Below, in pieces: positions 51,954 to 61,179 of a DNA stretch of 64,000 nt. The notes beneath the pieces were generated by a model, which saw nothing but the letters and a program-made list of their open reading frames with translations, was not told where the DNA came from and made no database searches. Position 1 is the stretch's first letter, and every line of letters starts with the position of its first letter. The stretch comes from Streptomyces griseoloalbus (GTDB lineage: Bacteria; Actinomycetota; Actinomycetes; Streptomycetales; Streptomycetaceae): assembly GCA_014650015.1 (NCBI GenBank), contig BMUD01000011.1:124001-188000 (forward strand), in the 5' to 3' direction. Position numbers and translations under genes: made by a program.

Positions 51954-54395
51954 GTGACGGGTACGGACATGCACAACGAGGCAGAGGACTCGGGACCCAG
52001 CGGCTACGCGGCGGCCCGACTGCGCCTCCTCACCGAGGAGGCGCGGTCCGGGCCGCCGCGCCGTACCGCCCTCGCGGACCTCACGGACGACTGGCTCACC
52101 GGGCTGTTCACCGCCGGTACCGAGGGGACGCGCGGGGTCTCCCTGGTCGCCGTGGGCGGCTACGGGCGTGCGGAACTGTCCCCGCGCAGCGACCTCGACC
52201 TGCTCCTGCTGCACGACGGCAGCGATCCCCAGGCGGTCGCCACCCTCGCGGACCGCCTCTGGTACCCCGTCTGGGACCTGGGGCTCGCCCTCGACCACTC
52301 CGTCCGCACCCCGGCGGAGGCCCGCAGGACCGCGGGCGAGGACCTCAAGGTGCAGCTCGGACTGCTGGACGCCCGGCACCTCGCCGGTGACCTCGGCCTC
52401 ACCGCCTCACTGCGCACGGCGGTGCTCGCCGACTGGCGCAACCAGGCACCGAAACGACTCCCCGCCCTCCAGGAACTGTGCGCCGAACGCGCCGACCGCC
52501 AGGGCGAGCTCCAGTACCTCCTGGAACCCGACCTCAAGGAGGCCCGCGGCGGACTGCGCGACGCCACCGCCCTGCGCGCCGTCGCCGCCTCCTGGCTCGC
52601 CGACGCCCCGCGCGAGGGCCTCGCCGAGGCCCGCCGGAGGCTGCTCGACGTACGCGACGCACTGCATCTGACGACCGGCCGCGCCACCGACCGGCTCGCG
52701 CTCCAGGAACAGGACCAGGTCGCGGCCGAGCTGGGCGTGCTCGACGCGGACGCGCTGCTGCGGCAGGTCTACGAGGCCGCGCGCGTCATCGCCTACGCCG
52801 GTGACGTCACCTGGCGCGAGGTGGGCCGCGTCCTGCGCTCCCGCGCGGTGCGGCCCAGGCTGCGCGCCATGCTCGGCGGCGGGAAACCGTCCGCCGAGCG
52901 CTCCCCGCTGGCCGAAGGGGTCGTGGAACAGGACGGCGAAGTGGTGCTCGCCCGAGCCGCGCGCCCCGAACGCGACCCCGTGCTCCCGCTGCGCGCCGCG
53001 GCCGCCGCGGCACAGGCCGGGCTTCCGCTCTCGCTGCACGCCGTACGGCGCATGGCGGCCACCGTGCGTCCCCTGCCCACGCCCTGGCCCGCCGAGGCGC
53101 GGGAACAGCTGGTGACCCTGCTGGGCTCCGGCCGGCCCACGGTGCAGGTCTGGGAGGCACTGGAGGCGGAAGGCCTGGTCAACAGCCTGCTCCCGGACTG
53201 GGAGCGGGTCCGCTGCCGTCCCCAGCGCAACGCCGTGCACCTGTGGACCGTCGACCGGCACCTCATCGAGACGGCCGTCCGCGCCTCCGCGTTCACCCGG
53301 CGCGTGCACCGGCCCGACCTGCTGCTGGTCGCCGCGCTGCTGCACGACATCGGCAAGGGCTGGCCCGGCGACCACTCGGTGGCCGGTGAGGTCATCGCCA
53401 AGGACGTGGCCGCCCGCATCGGCTTCGACCACCACGACGTCACGGTGATCGCCGCCCTCGTACGCCACCATCTGCTGCTCGTCGAGACCGCCACCCGGCG
53501 CGACCTGGAGGACCCCGCCACCGTGCGCGCGGTCGCCGAGGCCGTCGGCTCCCAGGGCACCCTCGAACTGCTGCACGCCCTCACCGAGGCGGACGCCCTC
53601 GCCACCGGTCCGGCCGCCTGGTCGTCCTGGCGCGCCTCGCTCGTCTCCGACCTGGTCAAACGAGTCTCCGCCGTGCTGTCCGGAGATGCCCCGGCCGACC
53701 CCGAGGAGGCCGCGCCCACCGCGGAACAGGAGCGCCTCGCCATCGAGGTGGTCGCCACGGGCGCGCCGGTGCTGTCCCTGCGGGCCCAGGCCGAGCCGCC
53801 CGCCGAACCCTCGGACGACCCCGAGCCACTGGGCGTGGAACTGCTCATCGCCGTGCCGGACCAGCCGGGTGTGCTGCCCGCGGTGGCCGGGGTGATCGCC
53901 CTGCACCGGCTGACGGTGCGCACCGCCGAGCTGCGGGCGCTGGACCTCCCGGACGGCGTCGAGGGCTCCGTGCTGCTGCTGGACTGGCGGGTCGCCGCCG
54001 AGTACGGCTCCCTGCCCCAGGCCACCCGGCTCCGCGCGGACCTCGTACGCGCCCTGGACGGCACCCTGGACATCGCCGGCCGCCTCGCCGAACGGGACGC
54101 CGCCTACCCCCGCCGCCGCGGCGTGGTCGCCCCGCCGCCGCGCGTGACGGTCGCCCCGGCCGCCTCCCGGCACGCCACCGTGATCGAGGTCCGGGCGCAG
54201 GACGCGCCGGGGCTGCTGTTCCGCATCGGGCGGGCGCTGGAGGACGCGGGCGTGCGGGTGCGCAGCGCGCACGCGAGCACCCTGGGCGCGAACGCCGTGG
54301 ACGCCTTCTACGTCACTGGCCCCGAGGGCGCGCCGCTGCCCGGTGAGGAGGCCGTGGCGGTGGCGCGGAAGCTGGAGGAGACATTGCGTGGGTGA
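51954..54395 (+). CDS. glnD: PII nucleotidyltransferase GlnD
   Basis: Modifies and demodifies GlnK (adenylylation in Streptomyces). It has 813 residues. The N-terminal nucleotidyltransferase domain has GGYGRAELSPRSDLDLLLL near residue 66 (G-x-D-x-D-like metal site). An HD phosphohydrolase domain has ALLHDIGKGWPGDHS near 460. Two C-terminal ACT domains near 620-690 and 740-810 sense glutamine. GTG 51954 is the start. It is the last gene of the nitrogen operon and ends in a hairpin. Confidence 0.97.
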   Translation: MTGTDMHNEAEDSGPSGYAAARLRLLTEEARSGPPRRTALADLTDDWLTGLFTAGTEGTRGVSLVAVGGYGRAELSPRSDLDLLLLHDGSDPQAVATLADRLWYPVWDLGLALDHSVRTPAEARRTAGEDLKVQLGLLDARHLAGDLGLTASLRTAVLADWRNQAPKRLPALQELCAERADRQGELQYLLEPDLKEARGGLRDATALRAVAASWLADAPREGLAEARRRLLDVRDALHLTTGRATDRLALQEQDQVAAELGVLDADALLRQVYEAARVIAYAGDVTWREVGRVLRSRAVRPRLRAMLGGGKPSAERSPLAEGVVEQDGEVVLARAARPERDPVLPLRAAAAAAQAGLPLSLHAVRRMAATVRPLPTPWPAEAREQLVTLLGSGRPTVQVWEALEAEGLVNSLLPDWERVRCRPQRNAVHLWTVDRHLIETAVRASAFTRRVHRPDLLLVAALLHDIGKGWPGDHSVAGEVIAKDVAARIGFDHHDVTVIAALVRHHLLLVETATRRDLEDPATVRAVAEAVGSQGTLELLHALTEADALATGPAAWSSWRASLVSDLVKRVSAVLSGDAPADPEEAAPTAEQERLAIEVVATGAPVLSLRAQAEPPAEPSDDPEPLGVELLIAVPDQPGVLPAVAGVIALHRLTVRTAELRALDLPDGVEGSVLLLDWRVAAEYGSLPQATRLRADLVRALDGTLDIAGRLAERDAAYPRRRGVVAPPPRVTVAPAASRHATVIEVRAQDAPGLLFRIGRALEDAGVRVRSAHASTLGANAVDAFYVTGPEGAPLPGEEAVAVARKLEETLRG

Positions 54396-54413
54396 GGACA
54401 CTCCGGTGTCCTC
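54394..54413 (+). terminator. Terminator of amtB-glnK-glnD
   Basis: 8-bp perfect stem (GAGGACAC / GTGTCCTC) with a TCCG loop that begins inside the glnD stop codon. It is short, so read-through into ffh is possible. Confidence 0.6.
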
Positions 54414-54477
54414 CCGCGCCGGGATACCCTGGAGGGCGATTCCCCAGCCTGTCTCCGACTCGAGGACCGACGCCGCC

Positions 54478-56028
54478 GTGTTCGATACTCTTTCCGATCG
54501 CCTCTCAGCGACCTTCAAGAACTTGCGCGGCAAGGGGCGCTTGAGCGAAGCGGACATCGACGCCACGGCGCGTGAGATCCGCATCGCTCTCCTCGAAGCG
54601 GACGTGGCCCTGCCGGTCGTCCGCACGTTCATCAAGAACGTCAAGGAGCGCGCGCTCGGTGCCGAGGTCTCCAAGGCGCTGAACCCCGCCCAGCAGGTGC
54701 TGAGGATCGTGAACGACGAGCTCGTCACGATCCTGGGCGGCGAGACCCGCCGGCTGCGCTTCGCCAAGCAGCCGCCGACCGTCATCATGCTGGCCGGTCT
54801 GCAGGGTGCCGGTAAGACCACCCTCGCGGGCAAGCTCGCCCGGTGGCTGAAGGAGCAGGGGCACTCGCCGGTGCTGGTCGCCGCCGACCTCCAGCGCCCC
54901 AACGCGGTCAACCAGCTGAGCGTCGTCGCCGAGCGCGCCGGCGTGGCCGTCTACGCGCCCGAGCCGGGCAACGGCGTGGGCGACCCGGTGAAGGTCGCCA
55001 AGGACTCCATCGACTTCGCGAAGACCAAGGTCCACGACATCGTGATCGTGGACACCGCCGGCCGCCTGGGCATCGACCAGGAGATGATGCAGCAGGCCGC
55101 GGACATCCGGGACGCGGTCTCGCCCGACGAGATCCTCTTCGTCGTCGACGCGATGATCGGTCAGGACGCCGTCAACACGGCCGAGGCCTTCCGCGACGGC
55201 GTCGGCTTCGACGGCGTGGTGCTCTCCAAGCTCGACGGTGACGCGCGCGGTGGTGCCGCCCTGTCGATCCGGCAGATCACCGGCAAGCCGATCATGTTCG
55301 CGTCCAACGGTGAGAAGCTCGACGACTTCGACGCCTTCCACCCGGACCGGATGGCCTCCCGCATCCTCGACATGGGTGACCTGCTCACCCTGATCGAGCA
55401 GGCGGAGAAGACGTTCAGTCAGGAAGAGGCCGAGAAAATGGCCTCCAAGCTGGCGTCGAAGAAGGGCCAGGACTTCACCCTGGACGACTTCCTGGCCCAG
55501 ATGGAGCAGGTCCGCAAGATGGGCTCCATCTCCAAGCTGCTCGGCATGCTCCCGGGCATGGGCCAGATCAAGGACCAGATCAACAACCTCGACGAGCGCG
55601 ACGTCGACCGCACCGCCGCGATCATCAAGTCGATGACCCCGGCCGAGCGCCAGGAGCCGACGATCATCAACGGCTCGCGCCGTGCCCGTATCGCCAAGGG
55701 CTCCGGTGTCGAGGTCAGCGCGGTGAAGAACCTGGTCGAGCGGTTCTTCGAGGCCCGCAAGATGATGTCCCGCATGGCCCAGGGCGGTGGCATGCCGGGG
55801 ATGCCCGGGATGCCGGGCATGGGCGGCGGTCCCGGCCGGACGAAGAAGAAGCAGAAGCAGGCCAAGGGCAAGCAGCGTTCCGGCAACCCGATGAAGCGCA
55901 AGCAGCAGGAGCAGGAGGAGGCCGCGCGCCGCGCCGCCGCCGCGGAGGGCGGCAACGCCCTCGGTCTGCCGCAGCAGGGCGGCCAGGACTTCGAGCTGCC
56001 CGACGAGTTCAAGAAGTTCATGGGCTGA
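54478..56028 (+). CDS. ffh: Signal recognition particle protein Ffh
   Basis: SRP54 GTPase that binds signal sequences with SRP RNA and hands ribosomes to FtsY. It has 516 residues. The NG domain has GLQGAGKTTLAGKLA (G1), DLQRPNAVNQL (G2), DTAGRLGIDQEM (G3), SKLDGDARGGAAL (G4) and GEKLDDFDAFHPDRMASRIL. The C-terminal M domain is Met-rich with GMPGMPGMPGMGGG, followed by a Lys/Gln-rich tail. The start is GTG 54478; the only good GAGGA lies 12 nt upstream, further than usual. Confidence 0.97.
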   Translation: MFDTLSDRLSATFKNLRGKGRLSEADIDATAREIRIALLEADVALPVVRTFIKNVKERALGAEVSKALNPAQQVLRIVNDELVTILGGETRRLRFAKQPPTVIMLAGLQGAGKTTLAGKLARWLKEQGHSPVLVAADLQRPNAVNQLSVVAERAGVAVYAPEPGNGVGDPVKVAKDSIDFAKTKVHDIVIVDTAGRLGIDQEMMQQAADIRDAVSPDEILFVVDAMIGQDAVNTAEAFRDGVGFDGVVLSKLDGDARGGAALSIRQITGKPIMFASNGEKLDDFDAFHPDRMASRILDMGDLLTLIEQAEKTFSQEEAEKMASKLASKKGQDFTLDDFLAQMEQVRKMGSISKLLGMLPGMGQIKDQINNLDERDVDRTAAIIKSMTPAERQEPTIINGSRRARIAKGSGVEVSAVKNLVERFFEARKMMSRMAQGGGMPGMPGMPGMGGGPGRTKKKQKQAKGKQRSGNPMKRKQQEQEEAARRAAAAEGGNALGLPQQGGQDFELPDEFKKFMG

Positions 56029-56042
56029 GGCCCCCGCCGGTC

Positions 56043-56088
56043 ACGCCGCTGGGGCGCGTCCCCTCCCCGGGGGACGCCCCAGCGGCGT
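56043..56088 (+). terminator. Terminator of ffh
   Basis: Very long stem (19 pairs, arms 56043-56063 and 56070-56088) with a two-base bulge and a short loop, 15 nt after ffh. Convergent with the methyltransferase gene. Confidence 0.8.
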
Positions 56089-56091
56089 GTC

Positions 56092-56973
56092 TCACGGCGT
56101 GCGCGCGATGACGTACCGGAAGACGTTCGGCATCCACACGGTCCCGTCCTGCCGCTGGTACGGATGCAGGGCCTCCGCCAGTTCCTTGTCGACCTGCACC
56201 TGGTCGGTGGCCGCGATCGCCGGGTCGAAGAGCCCGGTCGACGTGAGGCCGCGTACCGCGCTGTCCACGTCGGCGTAGCCGAACGGGCAGGCCACCCGCC
56301 CGGAGCCGTCCGGCCTCAGCCCCGCCCGCGCGGCGACCCGCTCCAGGTCGTCGCGGTCCGTGGGGCGCCAGGTGCCTTCGGTGCTCAGTGGTTCGGCCAG
56401 CTTGGTGGCCACCCGGAGCACGGACGCCGTGGCGCACCGCTCCGGCGGCCCCCAGCCGGCCAGCACCACGGCCGCTCCGCGCGCGGCGAGCGGCGTCGCC
56501 TCGGCGAGCAGCTCACCCAGTCCCTCCGCGTCCCCCGCGAGACAGCCGATCGGCTCGAAGGCGGTCACCACGGTGTACGCGGGCGCGTCCGCGCGGGCCG
56601 CTGCGCCGGGCGAGCCGTGCACGATCCGGGGGCCCGTACCGGCACCGCCCTCCCGCTCCCCGCGCGGCGGCCGCACGTCCCGCTCGCCGGGCAGCAGCCG
56701 CTCCCGCGCGAGGGCCAGCCGGTCGGCCGAGGTGTCCACACCGGTGACCGTGGCACCGCGCGAGGCCGCCATCAGCAGCGCCAGCCCGGAACCGCAGCCG
56801 AGGCCGAGCAGTCGTGTCGCGGGACCCACGTCGAGTCGCTCGTACACGGCCTCGTAGAGCGGTACGAGCATCCGCTCCTGGATCTCGGACCAGTCACGCG
56901 CGCGTGCCCGCGGGTCCACGGGGAGGACGGCCCCCGTACGAGGCAGGTGCTGTCGCACGAGCGTAGGTGTCAT
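56092..56973 (-). CDS. SAM-dependent methyltransferase-like protein, substrate unknown
   Basis: A 293-residue class I methyltransferase fold: SAM-binding LLGLGCGSGLALLMAAS near residue 60, the acidic end of strand 2 in TVTGVDTSADRLALA, and a later TVVTAFEPIGCLAGD region. The long Arg/Glu-rich linker after strand 2 is unusual. The C-terminal 60 residues (LFDPAIAATDQVQVDKELAE...) resemble helical ends of small-molecule methyltransferases. I chose ATG 56973 over a TTG 15 nt upstream; neither has a strong ribosome binding site. The target is unknown. Confidence 0.82.
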   Translation of the reverse strand: MTPTLVRQHLPRTGAVLPVDPRARARDWSEIQERMLVPLYEAVYERLDVGPATRLLGLGCGSGLALLMAASRGATVTGVDTSADRLALARERLLPGERDVRPPRGEREGGAGTGPRIVHGSPGAAARADAPAYTVVTAFEPIGCLAGDAEGLGELLAEATPLAARGAAVVLAGWGPPERCATASVLRVATKLAEPLSTEGTWRPTDRDDLERVAARAGLRPDGSGRVACPFGYADVDSAVRGLTSTGLFDPAIAATDQVQVDKELAEALHPYQRQDGTVWMPNVFRYVIARTP

Positions 56974-57579
56974 AGGTAAGCGCCCCAATCAGCCGAGAGT
57001 TGCCGCCGTGCCCGATGTCCTGGCCCCCGTGCAGTGCGCCCGCGCACCCCCCCGTATGCCAGGAAACTCCGCTCTCGACGTGTCGTCCAGTGGAAAGCGG
57101 CGGCGGCTTGGTAGTCGCTCGTGCCAGTGGCAAGAATTCACATTCCGGTGATCCCGGGCCGTGCGATCCGCCACGGCGAAGGCGCCAGGACGCCGGTTCC
57201 GCGCCGGTTCCGGCCAAGGTCCACGGGGCCGGGCGGGGCGGGGAACGCGCCGGAGAGGGGCGGTGCGGGGCGCCGGTGACGGACCCGGTAACGTCGCGGT
57301 CGTGGCGCGTCCGGTGGGTCGGACGCCGGGTCGCCGTGAGAGCGACCGAAACGCCTCTTGCGCAACCGCGGACCCCACCCGCACCGGCGCGTGAAGGCCG
57401 CTTACACGTGGGGGCGTACGTCAGCCTACGCACCACCTTGAGGTGAGCTGCGAGGCTTCTCCGCAGATCAGCGCACCCGCCCTCGTCAGGACGCATCAGC
57501 GGCAACTGACGGGTACGTGCAAATTATTTGGGATGCCCCGGAATCGGAACACTGAGGCACCCCGCCTCGTTCTCATTAC
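56974..57579. other. Intergenic region between the methyltransferase and the SprT-like gene
   Basis: About 600 bases, the longest gap after the cvnA upstream region. Open frames on both strands lack motifs and ribosome binding sites. A comparatively A/T-rich patch at 57518-57532 (CAAATTATTTGGG) lies 50 bp upstream of the SprT-like start and may be part of its promoter. I see no RNA gene, but the divergent position and the strand-independent GC richness would also suit a small RNA. Confidence 0.4.
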
Positions 57580-58179
57580 GTGAGCACGACACAGACACCA
57601 CCTGTTCTCGCCGCAGAGCTGGCACAGGCGTGGGCCGACATTCAGCGGTACCACCCCGAGTTGCCCGATCTCGCCGCGCCCGAGTCACTGATCGGGGAGT
57701 CGTCGTCCGCGTGCGGTCACGAACTCTCCTTCGAACGACTGCTGCACGAGGCAGTCCACGGCGTCGCCGCCGCGCGCGGCGTACGCGACACATCCCGCGC
57801 CGGCCGCTACCACAACCGCAGATTCCTCGCGATCGCCGAGGAACTGGGCCTGGACCACCCCGAGGAACCGCATCCCAGCAGCGGATTCTCACTGGTCACG
57901 CTCACTCCCGAGGCGAAGCGCCGCTACCGTCCCACGACGGAGCGTCTCCAGCGGGCCCTGAAGGCCCACTCCGCGGCGACCGCGGGTGACACCGCGCGCA
58001 GCTTCCGGGGGCCGGCCGCACGGCACGGGTCCTCGGGTGGCGGCGTGCGGGTCAAGGCCGTCTGCGACTGCGGCCGCAATGTGCGCGTGGTCCCGTCGGT
58101 CCTGGCCCAGGCCCCCATCGTCTGCGGCGGCTGCGGCAAGCCGTTCCGTATCCCGGACGTCGTGGCGGCCGCGAGCTGA
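57580..58179 (+). CDS. SprT-like zinc metalloprotease with C-terminal zinc ribbon
   Basis: A 199-residue protein. HEAVH at residues 56-60 is a zincin HExxH motif, and His78 in GRYHNRRFLAIAEELGL is the likely third ligand; this order matches SprT/Spartan-like domains. A C-terminal zinc ribbon follows (VCDCG near 165 and VCGGCGKPFRI near 183). SprT relatives cleave proteins crosslinked to DNA or act in mobile elements. There is no signal peptide, so it is intracellular. GTG 57580 starts it. It is flanked by a 600-bp gap and by its own terminator, so it is a single-gene unit inserted between ffh and rpsP. Confidence 0.82.
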   Translation: MSTTQTPPVLAAELAQAWADIQRYHPELPDLAAPESLIGESSSACGHELSFERLLHEAVHGVAAARGVRDTSRAGRYHNRRFLAIAEELGLDHPEEPHPSSGFSLVTLTPEAKRRYRPTTERLQRALKAHSAATAGDTARSFRGPAARHGSSGGGVRVKAVCDCGRNVRVVPSVLAQAPIVCGGCGKPFRIPDVVAAAS

Positions 58180-58183
58180 TCGA

Positions 58184-58208
58184 CTCCGGCATCTCGTGGA
58201 TGCCGGAG
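58184..58208 (+). terminator. Terminator of the SprT-like gene
   Basis: Perfect 10-bp stem (CTCCGGCATC / GATGCCGGAG) with a 5-nt loop, 4 nt after the stop codon. Confidence 0.75.
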
Positions 58209-58518
58209 CGGGGTGCCGTTGCTCGCCGCCGCTGCGGGAAGTCGTGCCGCTGGGTGGCACGGGTGGGCGCAGCGGCACCCCCGAACGCCGGGCTGCGCAG
58301 CCCGGCGTACGGTCACCGGAACGCCGGCTGCCGCTCGAGCGCGCCCCCACAGTGAAACCCGCCCCGCAGGGTGTGGCAGAATGGCCAGCTGTACTCGACA
58401 GTCGCACAGGACCCCTCTCTCCTCCGGCTGACGCGTCCATCGGGCACTCGGGTACCGCAACCCCACGCGGCTCATCTCGCCGTGCCCACCCACGTCAAAA
58501 CCAGGAGAACCCACTCCC
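58209..58518. promoter_or_regulatory. rpsP leader region
   Basis: About 310 bases before rpsP. It contains a CGTGCC...GGCACG hairpin near 58244-58262, a 24-bp perfect palindrome at 58285-58308, and a half-copy of that palindrome (AACGCCGGCTGCCGC) 12 bp later. These structures precede the ribosomal operon and may be a terminator, an operator or part of the mRNA leader. Confidence 0.5.
58285..58308. repeat. 24-bp perfect palindrome in the rpsP leader
   Basis: ACGCCGGGCTGC followed directly by its exact reverse complement, with no spacer. It lies about 210 bp upstream of rpsP. Confidence 0.85.
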
Positions 58519-58938
58519 GTGGCAGTCAAGATCAAGCTGAAGCGTCTGGGCAAGATCCGTTCGCCTCACTACCGCATCGTCGTCGCCGACTCCCGTACCC
58601 GCCGTGACGGCCGGGCCATCGAGGAGATCGGCAAGTACCACCCGACGTACAACCCGTCGGTGATCGAGGTCGACGCCGATCGCGTGGCGTACTGGCTCGG
58701 TGTCGGCGCCCAGCCGACCGAGCCCGTGCTCGCCATCCTCAAGAAGACCGGCGACTGGCAGAAGTTCAAGGGCGAGCCCGCCCCGGCTCCGCTGCTGCAG
58801 CAGGCCGAGAAGCCTGCCCGCCCGTCGTTCGAGGCGCTCGGCGGTGACGACGAGGGCAAGGGTGAGGCCATCACCCAGAAGAAGAAGGCTGAGAAGAAGG
58901 ACGAGGCTGCTGCCGAGTCCGCGTCGACCGAGGCCTGA
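58519..58938 (+). CDS. rpsP: Ribosomal protein bS16 with extended C-terminus
   Basis: Small-subunit protein bS16. Residues 1 to about 80 are the standard domain ([20 protein letters not shown]). About 60 further residues form an Ala/Glu/Lys-rich tail, an actinobacterial feature; total 139 versus about 80-90 elsewhere. GTG 58519. First gene of rpsP-KH-rimM-trmD-rplS. Confidence 0.97.
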   Translation: MAVKIKLKRLGKIRSPHYRIVVADSRTRRDGRAIEEIGKYHPTYNPSVIEVDADRVAYWLGVGAQPTEPVLAILKKTGDWQKFKGEPAPAPLLQQAEKPARPSFEALGGDDEGKGEAITQKKKAEKKDEAAAESASTEA

Positions 58939-58940
58939 GC

Positions 58941-59180
58941 ATGCTCGAGGAGGCTCTCGAGCACCTCGTGAAGGGCATCGTCGACAACCCTGACGATGTG
59001 CAGGTCGCCTCGCGCAACCTGCGCCGCGGACGTGTGCTCGAGGTCCGGGTCCACCCGGACGACCTCGGCAAGGTGATCGGCCGCAACGGCCGCACCGCAC
59101 GCGCTCTGCGCACCGTCGTGGGCGCCATCGGCGGCCGTGGTGTCCGTGTCGACCTCGTCGACGTGGACCACGTCCGCTGA
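58941..59180 (+). CDS. KH-domain RNA-binding protein (KhpA-like)
   Basis: A 79-residue single KH-domain protein with the GxxG loop in [12 protein letters not shown]. KhpA-type proteins bind RNA globally with KhpB/Jag. ATG 58941 is 2 nt after the rpsP stop codon. Its place between rpsP and rimM is widely conserved in Gram-positive bacteria. Confidence 0.96.
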   Translation: MLEEALEHLVKGIVDNPDDVQVASRNLRRGRVLEVRVHPDDLGKVIGRNGRTARALRTVVGAIGGRGVRVDLVDVDHVR

Positions 59181-59200
59181 CGTCAAACGCAGCACCGGCT

Positions 59201-59236
59201 CGGGCCGGGGAGGGCCACTGGGCCGTCCCCGGCCCG
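59201..59236 (+). terminator. Hairpin between the KH gene and rimM
   Basis: 11-bp outer stem (CGGGCCGGGGA / TCCCCGGCCCG) plus an inner GGCC/GGCC pair. It sits inside the operon, so it may attenuate or process the transcript, not end it. Confidence 0.6.
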
Positions 59237-59263
59237 CAGTCGTATGACAGGAGATCAAGCACA

Positions 59264-59818
59264 GTGCAGCTGGTAGTCGCTCGTATCGGCCGCGCCCATG
59301 GCATCAAGGGCGAGGTCACCGTGGAGGTCCGCACCGACGAACCGGAGCGGAGGCTCGGGCCCGGCGCCGTCCTGACCACCGACCCCGCCTCCGTCGGGCC
59401 GCTCACCATCGAGACCGGCCGCGTCCACAGCGGCCGCCTCCTGCTGCGCTTCGCGGGCGTACGCGACCGCACCGCCGCAGAGGCCCTGCGCAACACCCTC
59501 CTCATCGCCGAGATCGACCCGGAGGAGCTGCCCGAGGGCGAGGACGAGTACTACGACCACCAGCTGATCGACCTCGACGTCATCACCAAGGACGGCGAGG
59601 AGGTCGGCCGGATCACCGAGATCTCGCACCTGCCCACCCAGGACCTCTTCGTCGTCGAGCGCCCCGACGGCAGCGAGGTGTACGTGCCGTTCGTCGAGGA
59701 GATCGTCACCGAGATCGACCTGGAGGAGCAGCGGGCCGTCATCGACCCGCCGCCCGGCCTGATCGACGACCGGGCCGAGATCGCCTCCGCGCGGGACGCC
59801 GCCGGGGGAGAGGCGTGA
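59264..59818 (+). CDS. rimM: Ribosome maturation factor RimM
   Basis: 30S maturation factor that binds uS19. It has 184 residues: an N-terminal barrel ([20 protein letters not shown]) and a PRC-barrel with [23 protein letters not shown] 59264 starts it. Its stop overlaps the trmD start. Confidence 0.97.
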   Translation: MQLVVARIGRAHGIKGEVTVEVRTDEPERRLGPGAVLTTDPASVGPLTIETGRVHSGRLLLRFAGVRDRTAAEALRNTLLIAEIDPEELPEGEDEYYDHQLIDLDVITKDGEEVGRITEISHLPTQDLFVVERPDGSEVYVPFVEEIVTEIDLEEQRAVIDPPPGLIDDRAEIASARDAAGGEA

Positions 59819-60651
59819 TGCGGCTCGACGTCGTCACGATCTTCCCCGAGTACCTCGAGCCGCTGAACGTCTCCCTCGTCGGCAAGGCACGCGCCCGCGG
59901 ACAGCTCGACGTGCACGTGCACGACCTGCGCGCCTGGACCTACGACCGGCACAACACCGTCGACGACACCCCCTACGGCGGCGGGCCGGGCATGGTCATG
60001 AAGACCGAGCCCTGGGGAGACGCGCTGGACTCCGTCCTGGCGGACGGTTACGAGACCGGCTCCCACGAGCCCGCCCTGATCGTGCCCACGCCCAGCGGCC
60101 GCCCCTTCACTCAGGAACTCGCCGTCCAGCTCTCCGAGCGCCCCTGGCTGATCTTCACCCCGGCCCGCTACGAGGGCATCGACCGCCGGGTCATCGACGA
60201 GTACGCGACCCGGATACCCGTCTACGAGGTGTCCATCGGCGACTACGTCCTGGCCGGCGGCGAGGCGGCCGTCCTCGTCGTCACCGAGGCCGTGGCCCGG
60301 CTGCTCCCCGGCGTTCTGGGCAACGCCGAATCACACCGCGACGACTCCTTCGCACCCGGCGCCATGGCCAACCTCCTGGAGGGCCCCGTCTACACCAAGC
60401 CGCCCGCCTGGCGTGACCGGGAGATCCCCGAGGTGCTGCTCAGCGGCCACCACGGCAGGATCGCCCGCTGGCGGCGCGACGAGGCGCTGCGGCGCACCAC
60501 CGCCAACCGCCCCGACCTCATCGAACGCTGCGACCCCGAGGCCTTCGACAAGAAGGACCGCGAGATGCTGTCCATCCTGGGCTGGGAACCGGACCCCGCG
60601 GGGGAGCAGTACGGCCGATTTTGGCGCAGGACCGACGGCGTGGAACAATAG
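59818..60651 (+). CDS. trmD: tRNA (guanine37-N1)-methyltransferase
   Basis: SPOUT methyltransferase that makes m1G37 in tRNAs reading CNN codons. It has 277 residues, starting [17 protein letters not shown], with DDTPYGGGPGMVMK, the SAM-binding knot CRYEGIDRR-like ARYEGIDRRVIDEY, and SIGDYVLAGGEAA. ATG 59818 overlaps the rimM stop codon. Confidence 0.97.
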   Translation: MRLDVVTIFPEYLEPLNVSLVGKARARGQLDVHVHDLRAWTYDRHNTVDDTPYGGGPGMVMKTEPWGDALDSVLADGYETGSHEPALIVPTPSGRPFTQELAVQLSERPWLIFTPARYEGIDRRVIDEYATRIPVYEVSIGDYVLAGGEAAVLVVTEAVARLLPGVLGNAESHRDDSFAPGAMANLLEGPVYTKPPAWRDREIPEVLLSGHHGRIARWRRDEALRRTTANRPDLIERCDPEAFDKKDREMLSILGWEPDPAGEQYGRFWRRTDGVEQ

Positions 60652-60783
60652 GGCGCTGTTGTGCGTCGTCCGGCGCGCGCCCCTGCCGCAGGGGGACACG
60701 ACGCCCGCCCGAACCGCACACCCGGATCCCGAAACTCTAGTTGCCGTTGATGACCTGCGGCATCAGCGAAGAAAGCAGACGAA

Positions 60784-61134
60784 ATGTCTCACCTGCTCGA
60801 CTCCGTCGACTCCGCGTCGCTGCGCAGCGACGTCCCGGCCTTCCGCCCCGGCGACACCGTCAACGTCCACGTGCGCGTCATCGAGGGCAACCGCTCCCGT
60901 GTGCAGCAGTTCAAGGGCGTGGTGATCCGCCGCCAGGGTGCCGGCGTCCGCGAGACCTTCACGGTCCGCAAGGTCTCCTTCTCCGTCGGCGTCGAGCGCA
61001 CCTTCCCGGTGCACACCCCGATCGTGGAGAAGATCGAGCTCGTCACCAGGGGTGACGTCCGCCGCGCCAAGCTGTACTACCTGCGCGAGCTGCGCGGCAA
61101 GGCGGCGAAGATCAAGGAGAAGCGCGAGAACTGA
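60784..61134 (+). CDS. rplS: Ribosomal protein bL19
   Basis: A 116-residue large-subunit protein near the subunit interface. It has the typical [20 protein letters not shown] and [15 protein letters not shown] and a basic end. It follows trmD after 132 nt, the conserved rimM-trmD-rplS order. The signal peptidase genes start 45 nt downstream. Confidence 0.98.
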   Translation: MSHLLDSVDSASLRSDVPAFRPGDTVNVHVRVIEGNRSRVQQFKGVVIRRQGAGVRETFTVRKVSFSVGVERTFPVHTPIVEKIELVTRGDVRRAKLYYLRELRGKAAKIKEKREN

Positions 61135-61179
61135 GCGCTTTACCGGCGTCATATCGCGGCCGGATAGCATCTGGCCCCG

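Noticed and set aside
56894-57505. Minus-strand 203-codon frame in the gap before the SprT-like gene
   Set aside because: Overlaps the N-terminus of the methyltransferase, has no binding site or motif, and its residue content is typical of random GC-rich frames.
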